Shown: positions 32,351-44,105 of the stretch, piece by piece
How the letters are laid out: every line of letters begins with the position of its first letter
How positions within the stretch are numbered: the stretch's first letter is position 1
Origin: Melastoma dodecandrum
Lineage: Eukaryota; Streptophyta; Magnoliopsida; Myrtales; Melastomataceae
Assembly (NCBI GenBank): GCA_029817715.1
Contig: JARUPY010000537.1
Location: 744,001-808,000 of the forward strand
Direction of reading: 5' to 3'
Length of the DNA stretch: 64,000 bases
Notes under the pieces: generated by a model
Databases searched by the model: none
The model's input: the letters and a program-made list of their open reading frames with translations, nothing else
Told to the model about the DNA's origin: nothing
Position numbers and translations under genes: made by a program

Positions 32351-33261
32351 ATCTGCACTTCCAAAATCTCAGTCACGGTTCACATTGCATCCCAAATGCA
32401 TATCAAATTTAAACGAAATGAACATCGGACCCCACTCCAACTACACGCCCAGAAAACAAACCAAATTCAAAGCATAACACGAAGGAAATGAAAAGCCAAA
32501 GCATATCAATACCAAACCAACGCAAACCGAACCAAATCAAATCAGATTGTGTTTTCACCAGACTGTACCATAACAAGCAAACCATTCCCACTCCCAGGTA
32601 CACACTTACCGGCACAGACCCAGACCAACTTCGACCCAAGCATGGGCCAACTAAGCACGACCACCCACAAACAACAACTCACGTCGATGATACGGGAGAC
32701 GGCCAATACCCACACCCAAACAAATGACGACGCCCACCACTAACCCATACCCTAATGACACGCGAATACAGGGCACGCCAAGCGGAAGCGGAAGCGGGGT
32801 AACTTCCAGCCCGCGGCGAACTCCATCGGCAATGCTACGGACGGCGAACTCCATCGCCAACGCCACGGACGGCGGCCGGAAGGGAACGCGCAGCAGGAAG
32901 GGACGATCGCCGGAACCTACCAATGCAAAGAACGGAAACCCGACTCCAACTAAAACCCAAGCACGACCCAAATCAGCACGACCCAAGCACGACCCAAATC
33001 AGCAACAACGATAACCACCACCCACACCCAAACAAACGACGCCCACCACCGACCCGAACCCTAATCAAACGCGACAACACGTACTGCAAAGCGGAAGCGG
33101 AAGCGGAAGCGGGGGGAACTTGCAGGAAAGCCGATGGCGAAGTTGATCCGGAACACCACTAACGGCGGCTGGAAAGGGAATCGCACCACGGAGGCGACGG
33201 CGGCCGGAAAGGGAAGCTCGGTTACGAAGGCTACGAAACAAATGACTACTTCGGTCCTCCA
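32351..33261. other. MULE leader of the protease gene with GGAAGCGG repeats
   Basis: There is no gene here. Two related segments (about 32726-32816 and 33038-33122) both carry acgacgcccaccac, accctaat and tandem ggaagc units. GGAAGCGG, the octamer at the element's tip, recurs at 32784-32797 and 33093-33112. A 28-bp direct repeat (cggcgaactccatcg...) lies near 32815-32870. Promoter elements of the protease gene should be here, but I cannot point to them. Confidence 0.5.
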
Positions 33262-34023
33262 AAATTAGTAACAAGTGTAGTAACCAGGGTAGAGATGTAA
33301 TTTCACAACATAAATAGGGTCGGTGTTAGGTTCGGGAACACTGTTCAAAGTAGTAAATCTATTCGTAAACGTCTTCATTTTTTAGTAACTGATTACTACT
33401 TTTTTTAGTAAAAAGGGCTCAAAATTGGTAAAAATTACTACGAGGAAGAGCTTTTTACTAACAAAAACTCAAGAATTAGTAAACAGATACTACTTATCGG
33501 CGTCATTCGTACAGTCCAAAGTAGTAAAATTTACTACCTTTTTTACTAAAATTGCGCTGACTTTACTAAAACATTTCCGTTAGTAACGTCAACGCAGATG
33601 TAGTAAAAAAAGTAGTAAATTTTACTCCTTTTTTTACTACAACTGGTTTGACTTTACTAAAATACGAAAAAATTTCGTAAAGTCAACGCAGAAGTTGTAA
33701 AATAAGGAGTAAATTTTACTACTTTTTTTACTACATCTGCGTTGACGTTACTAATGGAAATGTTTTAGTAAAGTCAGCGCAGAAGTAGTAAAATTGAACT
33801 GGAGTGAACAGTGAAGAAGTAGTAAAATTTACATACTTTTTTACTACCTTTGCGTTGACTTTACTAAAGGTTGACCGAAAAGTAGTAAAATTTACTACTT
33901 TTTTTACTACTTTCGCGTTGACTTCGTTAGTAACGGTCAACTATTAGTAAATTTTACTACTTTTCCTTAGTATTAATTAGTAAACTACGTAACGGTTACG
34001 TGCACGTACCGTTAGCCGCTTCC
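33262..34023. repeat. Right terminal inverted repeat of the MULE (762 bp)
   Basis: Inverted partner of 24670-25431, same length, ending ccgttagccgcttcc. Single-base differences seen include taataatag against tactaatag near the tip and aagccctt against aagctctt further in. Confidence 0.93.
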
Positions 34024-34033
34024 CCAGAAAATG
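34024..34033. repeat. Target-site duplication of the MULE, right
   Basis: CCAGAAAATG, identical to 24660-24669. Confidence 0.9.
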
Positions 34034-34772
34034 AGGTAAGTCGTCGGAGTCATTCTCAGAAAGTTTCCCCCGTTCATATTGTTCTTTGTTTTGAATAAAA
34101 TTATCTTCGAGGAAAATCTACTACGTAAATTTTATCTTTTTCTTCAATAAACTTTTCTAAATCATTAAATACAATGAAAAATCATTTATTACAATAGACT
34201 ATTTGCCAGTGGGTTTTGTCTGTCTGGATTTCTCATTAGTTACCATAAAAAATTGTTAGCTTGTGATGTTGAATCTGCGGTTTTAATCATGAGATGACGA
34301 TGCCAGACAAATTTCAAGTAATCCAAGTCTGATGCCGTGGGTAAGTTGCTTCTTTTGTCTAGCTGCTGTCTGTGCGGGCTCTCTACGAAATCAAATTGGA
34401 ACTCAAATGCTCTTTCGAAATGCAGATCTTTGATAGTAAGATACTCGAAATGGATCGATCTCAACCAGCCAAAGTTGACACTACCAAAATCTTCTAGAAT
34501 TTAATGACCAGGCTTATTATCTGGTCTGAGTTTAGCTGTAAAAGTCGATCTCGCCAGTATAACCTGCCTGTTAACACACATAGGCGAGCAAGCAGAGCAC
34601 CGTCCGGGATGCTCTCGTACATTCCTAGGCTTATAGGAACAGGTTGCACTGTAGTAAGCCCAACAACATAACTCCTTCCCTGTCATTTTCACCCAGTTAA
34701 CCATCTCACTATTTATACGAATCCTTAGTTTAGGAACACTCTATTCATATGGGTATGCATAAACTTTTACCT
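34034..34772. other. Intergenic DNA right of the MULE
   Basis: Before the MULE inserted, 34034 was directly upstream of the receptor kinase now at 21480-24555, so original promoter-distal elements of that gene may lie here. Two minus-strand open stretches (34240-34464 and 34501-34704, the latter cysteine-rich) have no recognised domain. They may be exons or remnants of the gene starting at 35099. Confidence 0.4.
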
Positions 34773-35099
34773 CTATGGAGAGACCCCCTCCTGGGCCTCC
34801 TCTCCCGCCCTCTTCCTCTTCCTCCCGGTGCTCTTCCCAGCAATCCTCTGCAGTGCCTCGTCCGCGAGGCGAGCCGTCTCCACCTCTACGGCAGCCTGCC
34901 GCCTGTCCGCTTCCGCCCTCACAGCATCCCTCTCCTTGGCCATCTCCGCCTCTGCAGCCTCAATCCTTGCCCTTGCACCCCTCAGCGCACCAAGGGCGGT
35001 GTGCCTCCTCGTCATCGAGGAGGAGCTGCTGCCAAGGGCTTGGCAGTCGGGATCGAGGGTGGTGTTGTTGGTGGGTGGATTCTCTTCTGCTTCCGCCAT
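34773..35099 (-). CDS. Unrecognised small coiled-coil protein
   Basis: I do not recognise this ORF. It encodes 108 residues from the ATG at 35099. The N-terminal third is polar (E/N/P/S-rich, with S-S-S-S-S). The middle (about 35-85) is strongly helical and Ala/Glu/Arg-rich with a heptad-like pattern (A-R-I-E-A-A-E-A-E-M-A-K-E-R-D-A-V-R-A-E-A-D-R-R). The C-terminus is basic (G-R-K-R-K-R), a possible nuclear signal. It is GC-richer than its surroundings, as real exons here are. The opposite strand is also open because of the composition, so chance cannot be excluded. It could also be the first exon of a longer minus-strand gene. I infer a small host gene or gene fragment, function unknown. Confidence 0.4.
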   Translation of the reverse strand: MAEAEENPPTNNTTLDPDCQALGSSSSSMTRRHTALGALRGARARIEAAEAEMAKERDAVRAEADRRQAAVEVETARLADEALQRIAGKSTGRKRKRAGEEAQEGVSP

Positions 35100-38000
35100 G
35101 GCAAAAGATGGGAAGTGGAGATAGTGCGGTTGGTGGGGTCGGCCACTGCTCTTCTGCTCTCTTTCTATCTTTTCTTCCGTCGTATGTTCGAAACTTCGCA
35201 ATGCCTTCACGTAGAATAAAAAATCTTTCACGTAAATCCAAGATAATGCCAAGCACGATAATAAATCATAAAGCTAAATTCCAAAATAAGAAATCACATG
35301 AGAATATTTCTCTAAAATAATAACTTTACAAATTCGTCGAACAATAATTCGTTGGTGTTAAAAATAATGAGTTTGATTTATATAGAGCCAGTGTTAAAAA
35401 ACCAAATTATATACATTATTTGACAAATTTAAAAAATTATTGTACCCTTTCGCGAATACCTTCGCACTTAACATTATTTTGGAACAAAGTTTTTATATTA
35501 TGATAACCGGCCCAGTCAAGACAGCCCAGACCCAATATATATGCATCCATAGCAAGGCCCACGAGAAATTATTCCACAATTCAATATTTCGAATGTGCAG
35601 AGATGTTATTTCACAAGTTCTGTGATACCCTAGACGTCTTCCGAGGGACTAGTAGCAGTCTGAAGCTCCAACCGTCGGCCTTGGACAGTATGTGCTTGGC
35701 CATTCGAGCCGCCAACATCTATTGGCAGATGAAAGCATTAAGCTTGGTGTTCGCACGTGACCATCAACACAATATCACAAACTCCACTTTATTTAGAGTT
35801 CATAACACGCAACAGACCTCGCGGAAACACTCAAAACGTACCAAATGCAGGGAACCAAACACCTTTGAGCATAAAGGTACCCACATTGGTATTTTCAAGT
35901 CTCTTAACACAACTCTATAAGATTAATAAAATCTCATGGAAATCTCATAGTTATACTTTGACGGCTAAGCAATCAATGTACAACTGCGAGATTTCTCACT
36001 CATTGAGTACACGCACGATTATTAAAAAACTTCAGTTGTTAGTCTGGCCAAGCTATTTTGGTGGCAAAATAACTAGAGCACATATTTAAAGTAACTTACC
36101 CGGCTACACGCACCTGTGAAGCACCTCGCATGTCACTTGAAATTAGCCGCTTTGGCAGCCAAGTGTTTACAGCCCAAATACGAAATAACTCCACTTGCTC
36201 ACGTAATTATGCATACTAATTAGCAACAGAAATTCTAGACCCTAGATTTCAGCCCAATCTATAGATCAACGTTCCAAAACACAGGCTCAAGGAAGGAAAA
36301 TTTAGGAAGAAGGTAACCACGGATACACATAAGGTGAAGGCTTACTGGACGAAGGAATCACCAAAAAACGGGATTACCAGGCGACTGGCGACAACAGGTC
36401 GGCAAAGCGACAAGCGACAGTCAGACTGGGCGAGCGAGGAAACTCTACGGCGAAGGCCAATGGGTGACACGGTCGATTAGTCAACTATTAAGGAAGTCTC
36501 CAAAAGATCTCGAGATCCGGGGAGATTGTCACGAAGTTTACTTATATGGGAAGGAGATACTCCATGGAGACTGGCAGCAAAGGAAGCATAATATATGTGC
36601 AATATTCCATTTCCGTATATACGTAGGTCTAGCTTAGTATAAATAGTTATTATTAGGCATTGTACACATACACATCAACACATCTCTACATACGGACATA
36701 TATTGTCAATTTATCTTTTCAAGCATTCCAGCATTCAAGCTCTCTTTGTGCTCATGCGTTCCTGCTCAATTTCGAAAGCATCGTTGATGGCATCCGTAAG
36801 TGTTTCCGCTTAAGGCTGCCCATCCGTTGTCTTCTCCTCTTCTTTACTTTCATTTCACACGGCAACAACACGTTCAACAAATCATCGGGGCACCAGTTGT
36901 CCGTAGTGCTAGAGATTTCCGACGTATTTGGATCTGGCTTGTCCGCGGTCACTTCCGGAGTGAATAAATACGAAAGCTTTATGTATGCCAACTTAACCAA
37001 CGAGTCAATCAGCTGGTCTCTAACAAACAACTCAATTTTATAATTTATCTACTCCCTTGAGGTTGTATGTTTTAAATATTTCGAACACATTCAAATGCCT
37101 TAGAGAGGGCAATTATTTATATATTAACACCATATCATGTGGATGAAGTGGATTCCCTAATCCAAACGACTACTTCATTAGTCCAAATAAGTTGACTTGA
37201 ATATAAATAAAATAACTCACATATTTATACATATGAGTAACTTAAATGTCGAACCTAAAACTAACAAGTCGGTGATATACTTATCGACAGTCTCAGTTCA
37301 AGCAACATTTATTCATTCTCTCAATAGTTATATTTACAAATACTTAAGAGAGAATAATATCCAAAGAGATAGCGAATACCGACCATAATATCTTGACAAC
37401 ACAAATTTTGCATATGAAACTTAAGGATATCCCGCTAGAATAATATTAGATCACTCGATCCATATGTAATGATTTTAAAGCTTAACAAAGGATTTATGCA
37501 TGAATGTTTCTCCAGTTTTTTATTTAAACCCCATATACATAAAAATATATATTATTTATGTTGACTATACATTCTTATTTCATTTACGACAATAAATTGA
37601 GGTAGCTTTATAAATTTAATATACTAATGAGTTTTTGTTCCTTTGCATCATTCCTCATATAAAGCAAGTTAATGCATGAGAGCATGGATTAGACCAGTGT
37701 TGAGTGTCTCATAAGAAAACTAACCACATTGTGCTTGCAATAAACACTAACTTGAAGCATTCTTCTTAATCATTTATTCTCTCTTTTAGCTAATAAGCAA
37801 GCACGAACCCGTCATTGTACTTCTCAGACTTTCCATCAAATGCCTTAACTCTCTAATCTTTGGTTTAACCAAAAATAGGAAGGCAAGAACAACACTTATG
37901 TGTAAATTAATCACACACCAGTCACAATCACCTGAAGCTTAAGTAAGCTAGATTTCTTGATAGAAGTAGGTAAGCTACCATCCTCCGACTTATTCCGAAA

Positions 38001-38401
38001 GAAACCAAACATGACCACAAACGGAGGGTATTCCACGATTATTAGAAAAAAACTCAATAGTAGACACATTTTTGTACATCTCGAAAGAAACTGCATGATA
38101 AAAGTAATGCAACCATTAAATGTCATAATTCGTATAAGATTGATCAATTAGACGAAACAATTACTAAGAATCCTCATACTCCAATGTCAACTCCCCTTTG
38201 GGTAGAGAAAACAAAGGCAAAGAAACCTTCCCACAAGGATCATAAAGAATCAACAAATTTGACAAATCCCTTTGGGAAATAAGTAGTGTAATCCAATGAT
38301 TCAGAACTAAAGAATTCTCATACCTGATCAATACACGATCCATTTTGGTGAAATCGTTCATAGCACAATGTGTTATAATAAAATTTGTGAGAAATTAATA
38401 T
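35100..38401. other. Intergenic DNA with LTR-like wording, no gene
   Basis: No intact gene is seen. Around 36540-36780 the sequence resembles a plant LTR promoter (tagtataaatag at 36636-36647, then aggcattgtacacatacacatcaac), but no paired LTR or PBS is visible. Wording of the type gccgctttggcagccaagtg (about 36147) recurs loosely at 47050 and 47160, on the other side of the large repeat. Short ORFs at 36752-37030 and 37911-38361 have no recognised domain. Confidence 0.5.
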
Positions 38402-38406
38402 ATGTC
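38402..38406. repeat. 5-bp target duplication ATGTC, left
   Basis: Matches 47015-47019. Five bp is the usual length for LTR-retrotransposon integration. Alone it is weak; combined with TG/CA termini it supports the element boundaries. Confidence 0.55.
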
Positions 38407-39422
38407 TGTACGCGCGCCCTCCGGCCTAGCACGCGCGCTGCGGTTCGGGCAACCCGAGGATCCGGGCCCGCTCCCCGAAGCCCAATCCGGTCGGCGTCAC
38501 GACTCGAGCGTCGAACGCTGCGGAAGGGGATCGGGTTGAATCCTCCCTTGGTTCCCGAGCGGATCTGCGGGGCGTTTCGCCGACCGTCTCCAGTCCTTGA
38601 AGGCGACGGGCGAAAGGCTGCGTTAAGACCTCGCTTGGGAAATTCCGGGAGGATCCAGGAAGCGGCTCGTGTCGCCGTTACCCATCCAAAATGGCTCCGT
38701 TTTGTAAAAGTGTTGTTGTTGCTTAACCTAGGTAAGCTATTACGGAGTCGCCACCGACTTTTTATTTTAAAAAAACTGTTAAGTCGGAAAAACAGCTGGT
38801 TCGGGGATTTCTACTTACTAGTCTTTACACTCTAAACATGCGAAGAGGTGGCGTTTGCTCCAAAAGAGTTTGGCTTTTGATTAACGGGCGTTGGACCCGA
38901 TCCGGGCATGACTCCGGACTCATGTCACTGTTTTACGGGCGTTGGACCCGATTCGAGCCTTTTGGGCTCGAACTCATGTGTATTTAGCAAATAGCATGCG
39001 ACGATAAACCTACGGGCCTAAAGCATGCGAACAACCACAACCAATTATCGAGATCAAAGAGAGCGGGAAAGGGCGGTGATCGTGAGCCTATGCACTTGGG
39101 CTCACGACCCGTTACATGTGGAAATAAAGAAAAGACGGGAAGCCCGCACTTCCCTCATGTACCTGAGATGACGGTTGATGCCGCTTCTCTCTGAACCAAC
39201 GGTTTTTTAGGCCGCGGTAGATCCAACCCGCGCGGTTTGTTACACGCGCCTTCAAGCTTTCTATCTTTGAAATATCGCTTTGTCGAAATTCCATGAAGCT
39301 CGGTTGATTTTTTCATGCAAAATTAAAACACCACATAGAAGACGATAGGGGTCAGAAAATTCTAAAATACATGGGATGATTTTGAAATTAACTGGTGAGT
39401 AAGAATGATTACTCACCGGGCG

Positions 39423-39592
39423 TTGTGTGGCCCGTTGATGTTGATCCTTCATGATGTTGAAAATGGATGTCTTGGGGGTTGTATAGCCCGTTGATGTGGA
39501 TCTTCCGTGATGTCGGAAGATGGATGTCTGGGGCGTTGTGTGGCCCGTTGATATTGATCTTCGGTGATGTCGAAAATGGATGTCCCTTGGTA
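39423..39592. repeat. 56/57-bp tandem repeat, three copies
   Basis: The marker ttgt(g/a)t(g/a)gcccgttgat starts at 39423, 39479 and 39536. Each unit continues with gat.ttc..tgatgt and atggatgtc. It is non-coding as far as I can see. Confidence 0.75.
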
Positions 39593-42500
39593 ATGAATTC
39601 CTCGTTGTTTTACATGTAAAACAGGAAATGGAAGAGATGTGCAAAGCCTTTTGAAACCCCGTGAATGTCGATCCTCCCTGATGTAGGAAGATAAGGTCAT
39701 TGATAGTGAGTCTTGTTGGAGATGGCTGGTTCGAATCGCTCGAAGTGATTGAACCAGATTTGGATTCCTCGAGAGGTCCATGTGTTTCCTCGTATTTTTC
39801 ACGTAAAACAATGGGAAACAAAAATTAACGCAGAGAATTAGTCAAATTCGTTTGATGATTTACATCGCTAAAAATGAAAATTAAACATAAGACATGTCTC
39901 ACCGTTTTAAAGCAATTATACTCGTTATCAATACTCCGAATAAACCCATATTTTTTTTATCATATTTTCATGCAAATAGAAGATACGAGGGGGGTGGGAA
40001 TAAAAAAATTACAAGTTAAAATATGAGACTATGCCTTGGGTTTACACAAATGCTCATGCGCTTAAAAAGGAAATCACAACGTTCAGGAAGAATTTTTATG
40101 CTACTAATCATGTAAATCAAAATAAATAAAATGTGACAAGGATAAGCGACCGAAAAATTGAGGCTTAATCACTAATAGAGGGAAACGAAACATCCGGAAG
40201 TTTTTGTTTAAATCCTGTAACATGTCGTCCCGATGAATTGAAACAAATAGCAAGTGGGGAGCAGACTTGAATTCAACTCATAGCAAGGAAAATAAAAAAA
40301 AAATGAATAAATGACGACACTGCGTAAGTTTCCAAGTAATACTAGAAAAAATAATATTTTAAGTGAAACCTTTTTTAGATTGTGGTAAATCAACCCTCCC
40401 CTCAAACGCTACACATCGAAAGAAGAGGGAAAAAAAAATTGAGATGTGCAACAAACCTGGGCAGAGACTTCCGGAGGGAAAGAGGAGACAGAGGTGGTGG
40501 CCCTGCGTCTGTCTGGATGGTCGGGGGTTCGAAGAATACTGGGTCCGCTACTTGGGGAAGGCACAGGCTGTAGACTGGAAAAGCATTGGCCGAGTCGACG
40601 TTGTTTGGCGCCAACGCCCGGACTGGATGAATCGAAGAGGAGGGCATAGAGGTGGGGTTTCGCTGGACGACGGCTGAGGCAGTGGCGTCGACAAAGGTCG
40701 CTCGTGGACGGTCTTGCGATGGATTTTTGGCTGGTTGAGCAACGTCGGGGAGAGTCGGGGGAGCACCGTTGATGGATCTGGGAAGTCGACGGCAGAGAGA
40801 GGGAGAGCAAGGATGCAAGGATTGCGACTCCCTCCGTCACCGCGGCTGCGAGTGGGGATCCACCCGGGAGGTCGTGGTTGTTGTCCAGAGCGACCTTGCT
40901 GCAAACAAAGGACGGGAGGTCGTCTTCCCGTCGGATTTGGGTATGACGACTTGTTGAGCCTGCCAAGACGAGATCCGAGACGGATGGCCGTCGTCTGGTC
41001 GGGTCCGAGTTCACGGGGAGGGGTTCCTTCCTCGGTTGTTGTCGGATAGACAGGCCTGCCTTGGGGCTTGGTTCTGCGGTTGGTGATGGTGGGAAGTGAG
41101 ATCCCACTTTTTTTTGGAATGCCTCTCGCTTTGTCCGGGAGATAGCACCTTTGCTTTTGCGACCGTTCATGTCGGCCCTGGTGCTTTAATTTGCTCTTTT
41201 GTTTTCTTTTTTCTTGCGCTATGCTCTTGAAGACTTTAGTCTTTGCACAAGTTCTGCTTTTTCTTTGTTGAATCGTAGGGATTTGCCCTGCTTTCTTTCG
41301 TTCACTCCACTTTGCTGGAGATGCTTTGGACTCCTTGGGGATTTATAATTCTTGATGGTTTTTGAGGATTTGCCCTATTTTCTTCCCCGTTCATCTTTTT
41401 AGAGCTGCTTTGGACTCTTTGACGATTTGTACGTCTTGCAGAATTGGTGGATGTTTTTGTCCCTGGGTACAAGTCAACTGGCAAGCACGTCTGTTGATGG
41501 TACCTCTTCGCTTGAACCTTGAGGAAGTGTCACCTCTGTGGTCCGTTGCTTCCGGTTTCTAGCTACAAGTTTTCCTTTAACCTCAATGTGAGGCGGTCCT
41601 TAGACTCAGTGGGAGTAACGTATATAGAAACTTCGACTTTGGCTCGGAAGGGGTTAACAATGGTCAATGTTTTGTGTTTTGGATAGAGAAGAAATGCTCG
41701 ATTTCATCCCGGTTTAGAGCATCTTTTGTCAAAGGATTCGTTATCCGCCTGAATGCTTAGGTATGAATCCTTACTGTGTTTGCGCTCATCTTTCTCGGTA
41801 AGTGTTTAGGGATAGGCTTGCCTTCTCCACTCTCGCTCAGAAGCATTTTTATTGAAGATAATTTTAAATTATATGCAAATGAGCACACGAATGTTTAGGA
41901 AATGACTAGGTTTAGATACTCAAACCTCCGTAGTGCTCTTGTGCAAACTTTGAGGGGGGAAAGTGTTTGCACTTTCATGCCCCAGTCATGTTATTTGATA
42001 TTAGAATCAAACGGCTTCCACCCGACCACCCTCGCCGTTGCCTAGGAGTTTGTACCGTACCGTGTGGATGTCCATGTGCCTACACAGTTGACAACGGACA
42101 GAGACGAAGTTAGCTCATGTACTTCGACTCTCGCTTAGGGGAGATAACAATGAAATGAAGTAGCCGCTGGGGAGATGAGATAGATATGTCTGTCTCAATG
42201 ATAGTTCTGGAAGAATATGCTTGTATGTTCGATTCTTGTTGAGGAATGCGATGCATGTAATCAACTCCAGCTTAAACGAAGGCAGGACTCTAGCTGGGAA
42301 ATGGAGATACGAATCCATCTGGGGAAATATAAGAAATTTTGTTAGAGAGCAGTGTAGATGATACTCCCTTTCGGTATGATCATCTTTGGTGATGACAAAG
42401 GCACTTTCGAAGCTTTGGTTCGAAATTTTCCACCCAACCGCCCGCGCCTTTGTCCATAATATAGGATGTTCATGCACCTATGTTAGGCAAAGGACAGACA

Positions 42501-43519
42501 ACAAGTGAGCTCATGTAACTTGTTTTCTTTCAAAGTAAGAATGAAATTTGTTCATGTCATTTCATTTGTATGAAAGGCGAAGTAGAGTTTTGATACTTCC
42601 CTTTTGCATGATTTCATCGTTGCATCTTCGTCCGGTGGAATCGAAGGTTCGACGAAATTGCTACAAGCTTGATGTCTGTTGTGTAAGGATGCTCATGTAC
42701 CTATCAAACAGATGGCTAGAAACAAGGAAGTTCTGGTAACTTGTTTCGGTTAGAGTAAGAATGAAGTTTGCTCGTGTAACTTCATTTATATGAAAGGTGA
42801 AGTAGAGTTTTGCTACTTCCCTTTTGTATGTTTTCGTCATTGCGTCTTCGTCTGATGGAGTCGAAGGTTTGACGAAATTGCCACAAGACTTTGGCTTGAA
42901 GCTTTGCCGCCCTACCACCCTCGCCTTTGTCATAGGAGTTTGCACCATACGTGTGAGGAGCTCTTGTACCTGCCCACGAGACGAAAGACGTAAACGAAAT
43001 GTGCTCATGTAATTTCGCTTAGTTTGATGAAGAGAGTAAAGACTGTGTGATTCTCCCTTTTCATGTGTATTGTAAGTGTTCATTGCCCCAGTTCTTTGGG
43101 GATATAAAGAAGTTCGTTGACGAAGATTGTTCTGAAGCTTTGGTTTGAAGCTTTATTGTTTTCCTGGGACGCTCATGTATCCCTTGTTGATGACATTTGT
43201 TTTGAAGCTTTGGTTTTCACTGTTTGCCTGGGACGCTCGTGTATCCCTTTCATGTAATTTATGGTGTTGTTGATGACATGTTGCTCCAATGCTTTGGTCC
43301 GAAATATGTTGATTGTATGTCTAGAATGTTCATGTACTTCTCCTTTTCATGTGATTCGTTCGTTTGTCAATGGGGAATTAATCTTGTCCCAGGATAGCTT
43401 GGAGGTGATGCCCAGGATTGCTCGGAGATATGTCCATGATCACTCGGAAATTTGTCACAGGATTGTTCTCGTGTTGTCGTCGTCATTGTTTTACCAACGA
43501 AGGCTGTTTTGAAACTTTG

Positions 43520-44105
43520 GCTCGAAACGTTTCCACCCTACCACCCTCGCCTTCATCGTCTGCTTAGGATGTTCATGTACCTATGAGACAAGCCGAAGGG
43601 AAAAACAAGTAAGCTCATGTAACCTGTTTTGCGGAGAAGGTATTAATTGATGAACGAATACTCCCTTTCATGTAGATTGTCGTTTTGTTGACAACGACGA
43701 ATATTTTGATGCTTCGGCTCAAAATTGTTCCAAGGCTTTGGCTCGAAACTTTGCCACCCTGCCACCCACGCCTTCGTTGTCTGTCTAGGATGTTCATGTA
43801 CCTATGAGACAAGCCGAAGGGAAAAACAAGTAAGCTCATGTAACCTGTTCTGCAGAGAAAGTATTAGTTGAAGAACGAATACTCCCTTTCATGTAGATCA
43901 TCGTTTTGTTGACAACAAAGGATATTTTAAAGCTTTGGCTCAAAACTGTTTCAAGGCTTTGGCTCGAAACTTTACCACCCTGCCACCCACGCCTTCGTCA
44001 ACATGCGACAAGGGCTAACATAAGTGAGCTCATGTAACTTATTTTCATAAATAGGGAAGTATGGATCGAGGAACGAGTACTCCCTTTCATGTGATTGTAG
44101 CGTTG
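43520..44105. repeat. 221-bp tandem repeat
   Basis: The marker gctcgaaac starts at 43520, 43741 and 43962, twice at exactly 221 bp. Units share cctatgagacaagccgaagg, aagctcatgtaac and actccctttcatgt. Older, more diverged relatives of the same unit (ttcgaa.ttt.ccaccc.acc.cc..gcctt) extend left to about 42115. The third copy is partial. Confidence 0.8.

Larger units (their letters stand above)
24670..34023. mobile_element. Complete Mutator-like element with Ulp1 protease gene
   Basis: The element is 9354 bp long with 762-bp terminal inverted repeats and a perfect 10-bp direct target duplication. Two genes face each other: a transposase (26054-28150, +) and a spliced Ulp1/C48 protease-like gene (32350-28690, -), both starting near a terminal repeat. 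This convergent plan matches maize MuDR (mudrA/mudrB), but the second gene is a protease, as in the Kaonashi (KI-MULE) and melon CUMULE groups. The terminal-repeat similarity indicates a recent insertion. The transposase frame is fully open, and the only coding defect I can infer is one extra A in the protease gene. It lies between a receptor-kinase promoter and that promoter's former upstream DNA. Confidence 0.93.

Noticed and set aside
34749..35320. Plus-strand ORFs of 156 and 181 residues
   Set aside because: Pro/Ser/Leu-rich frames opposite the coiled-coil ORF, as expected from GC-rich antisense composition.
36636..36647. TATA-containing LTR promoter
   Set aside because: tagtataaatag followed by LTR-like wording is suggestive, but no element ends, paired LTR or PBS could be found, so it is mentioned only in the region note.
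38164..38361. 65-residue minus-strand ORF beside the large repeat
   Set aside because: It reads plausibly but shows no domain I recognise and no splice context.
43520..44105. CRISPR-like array
   Set aside because: The units are contiguous 221-bp tandem repeats without spacers, in a plant genome.
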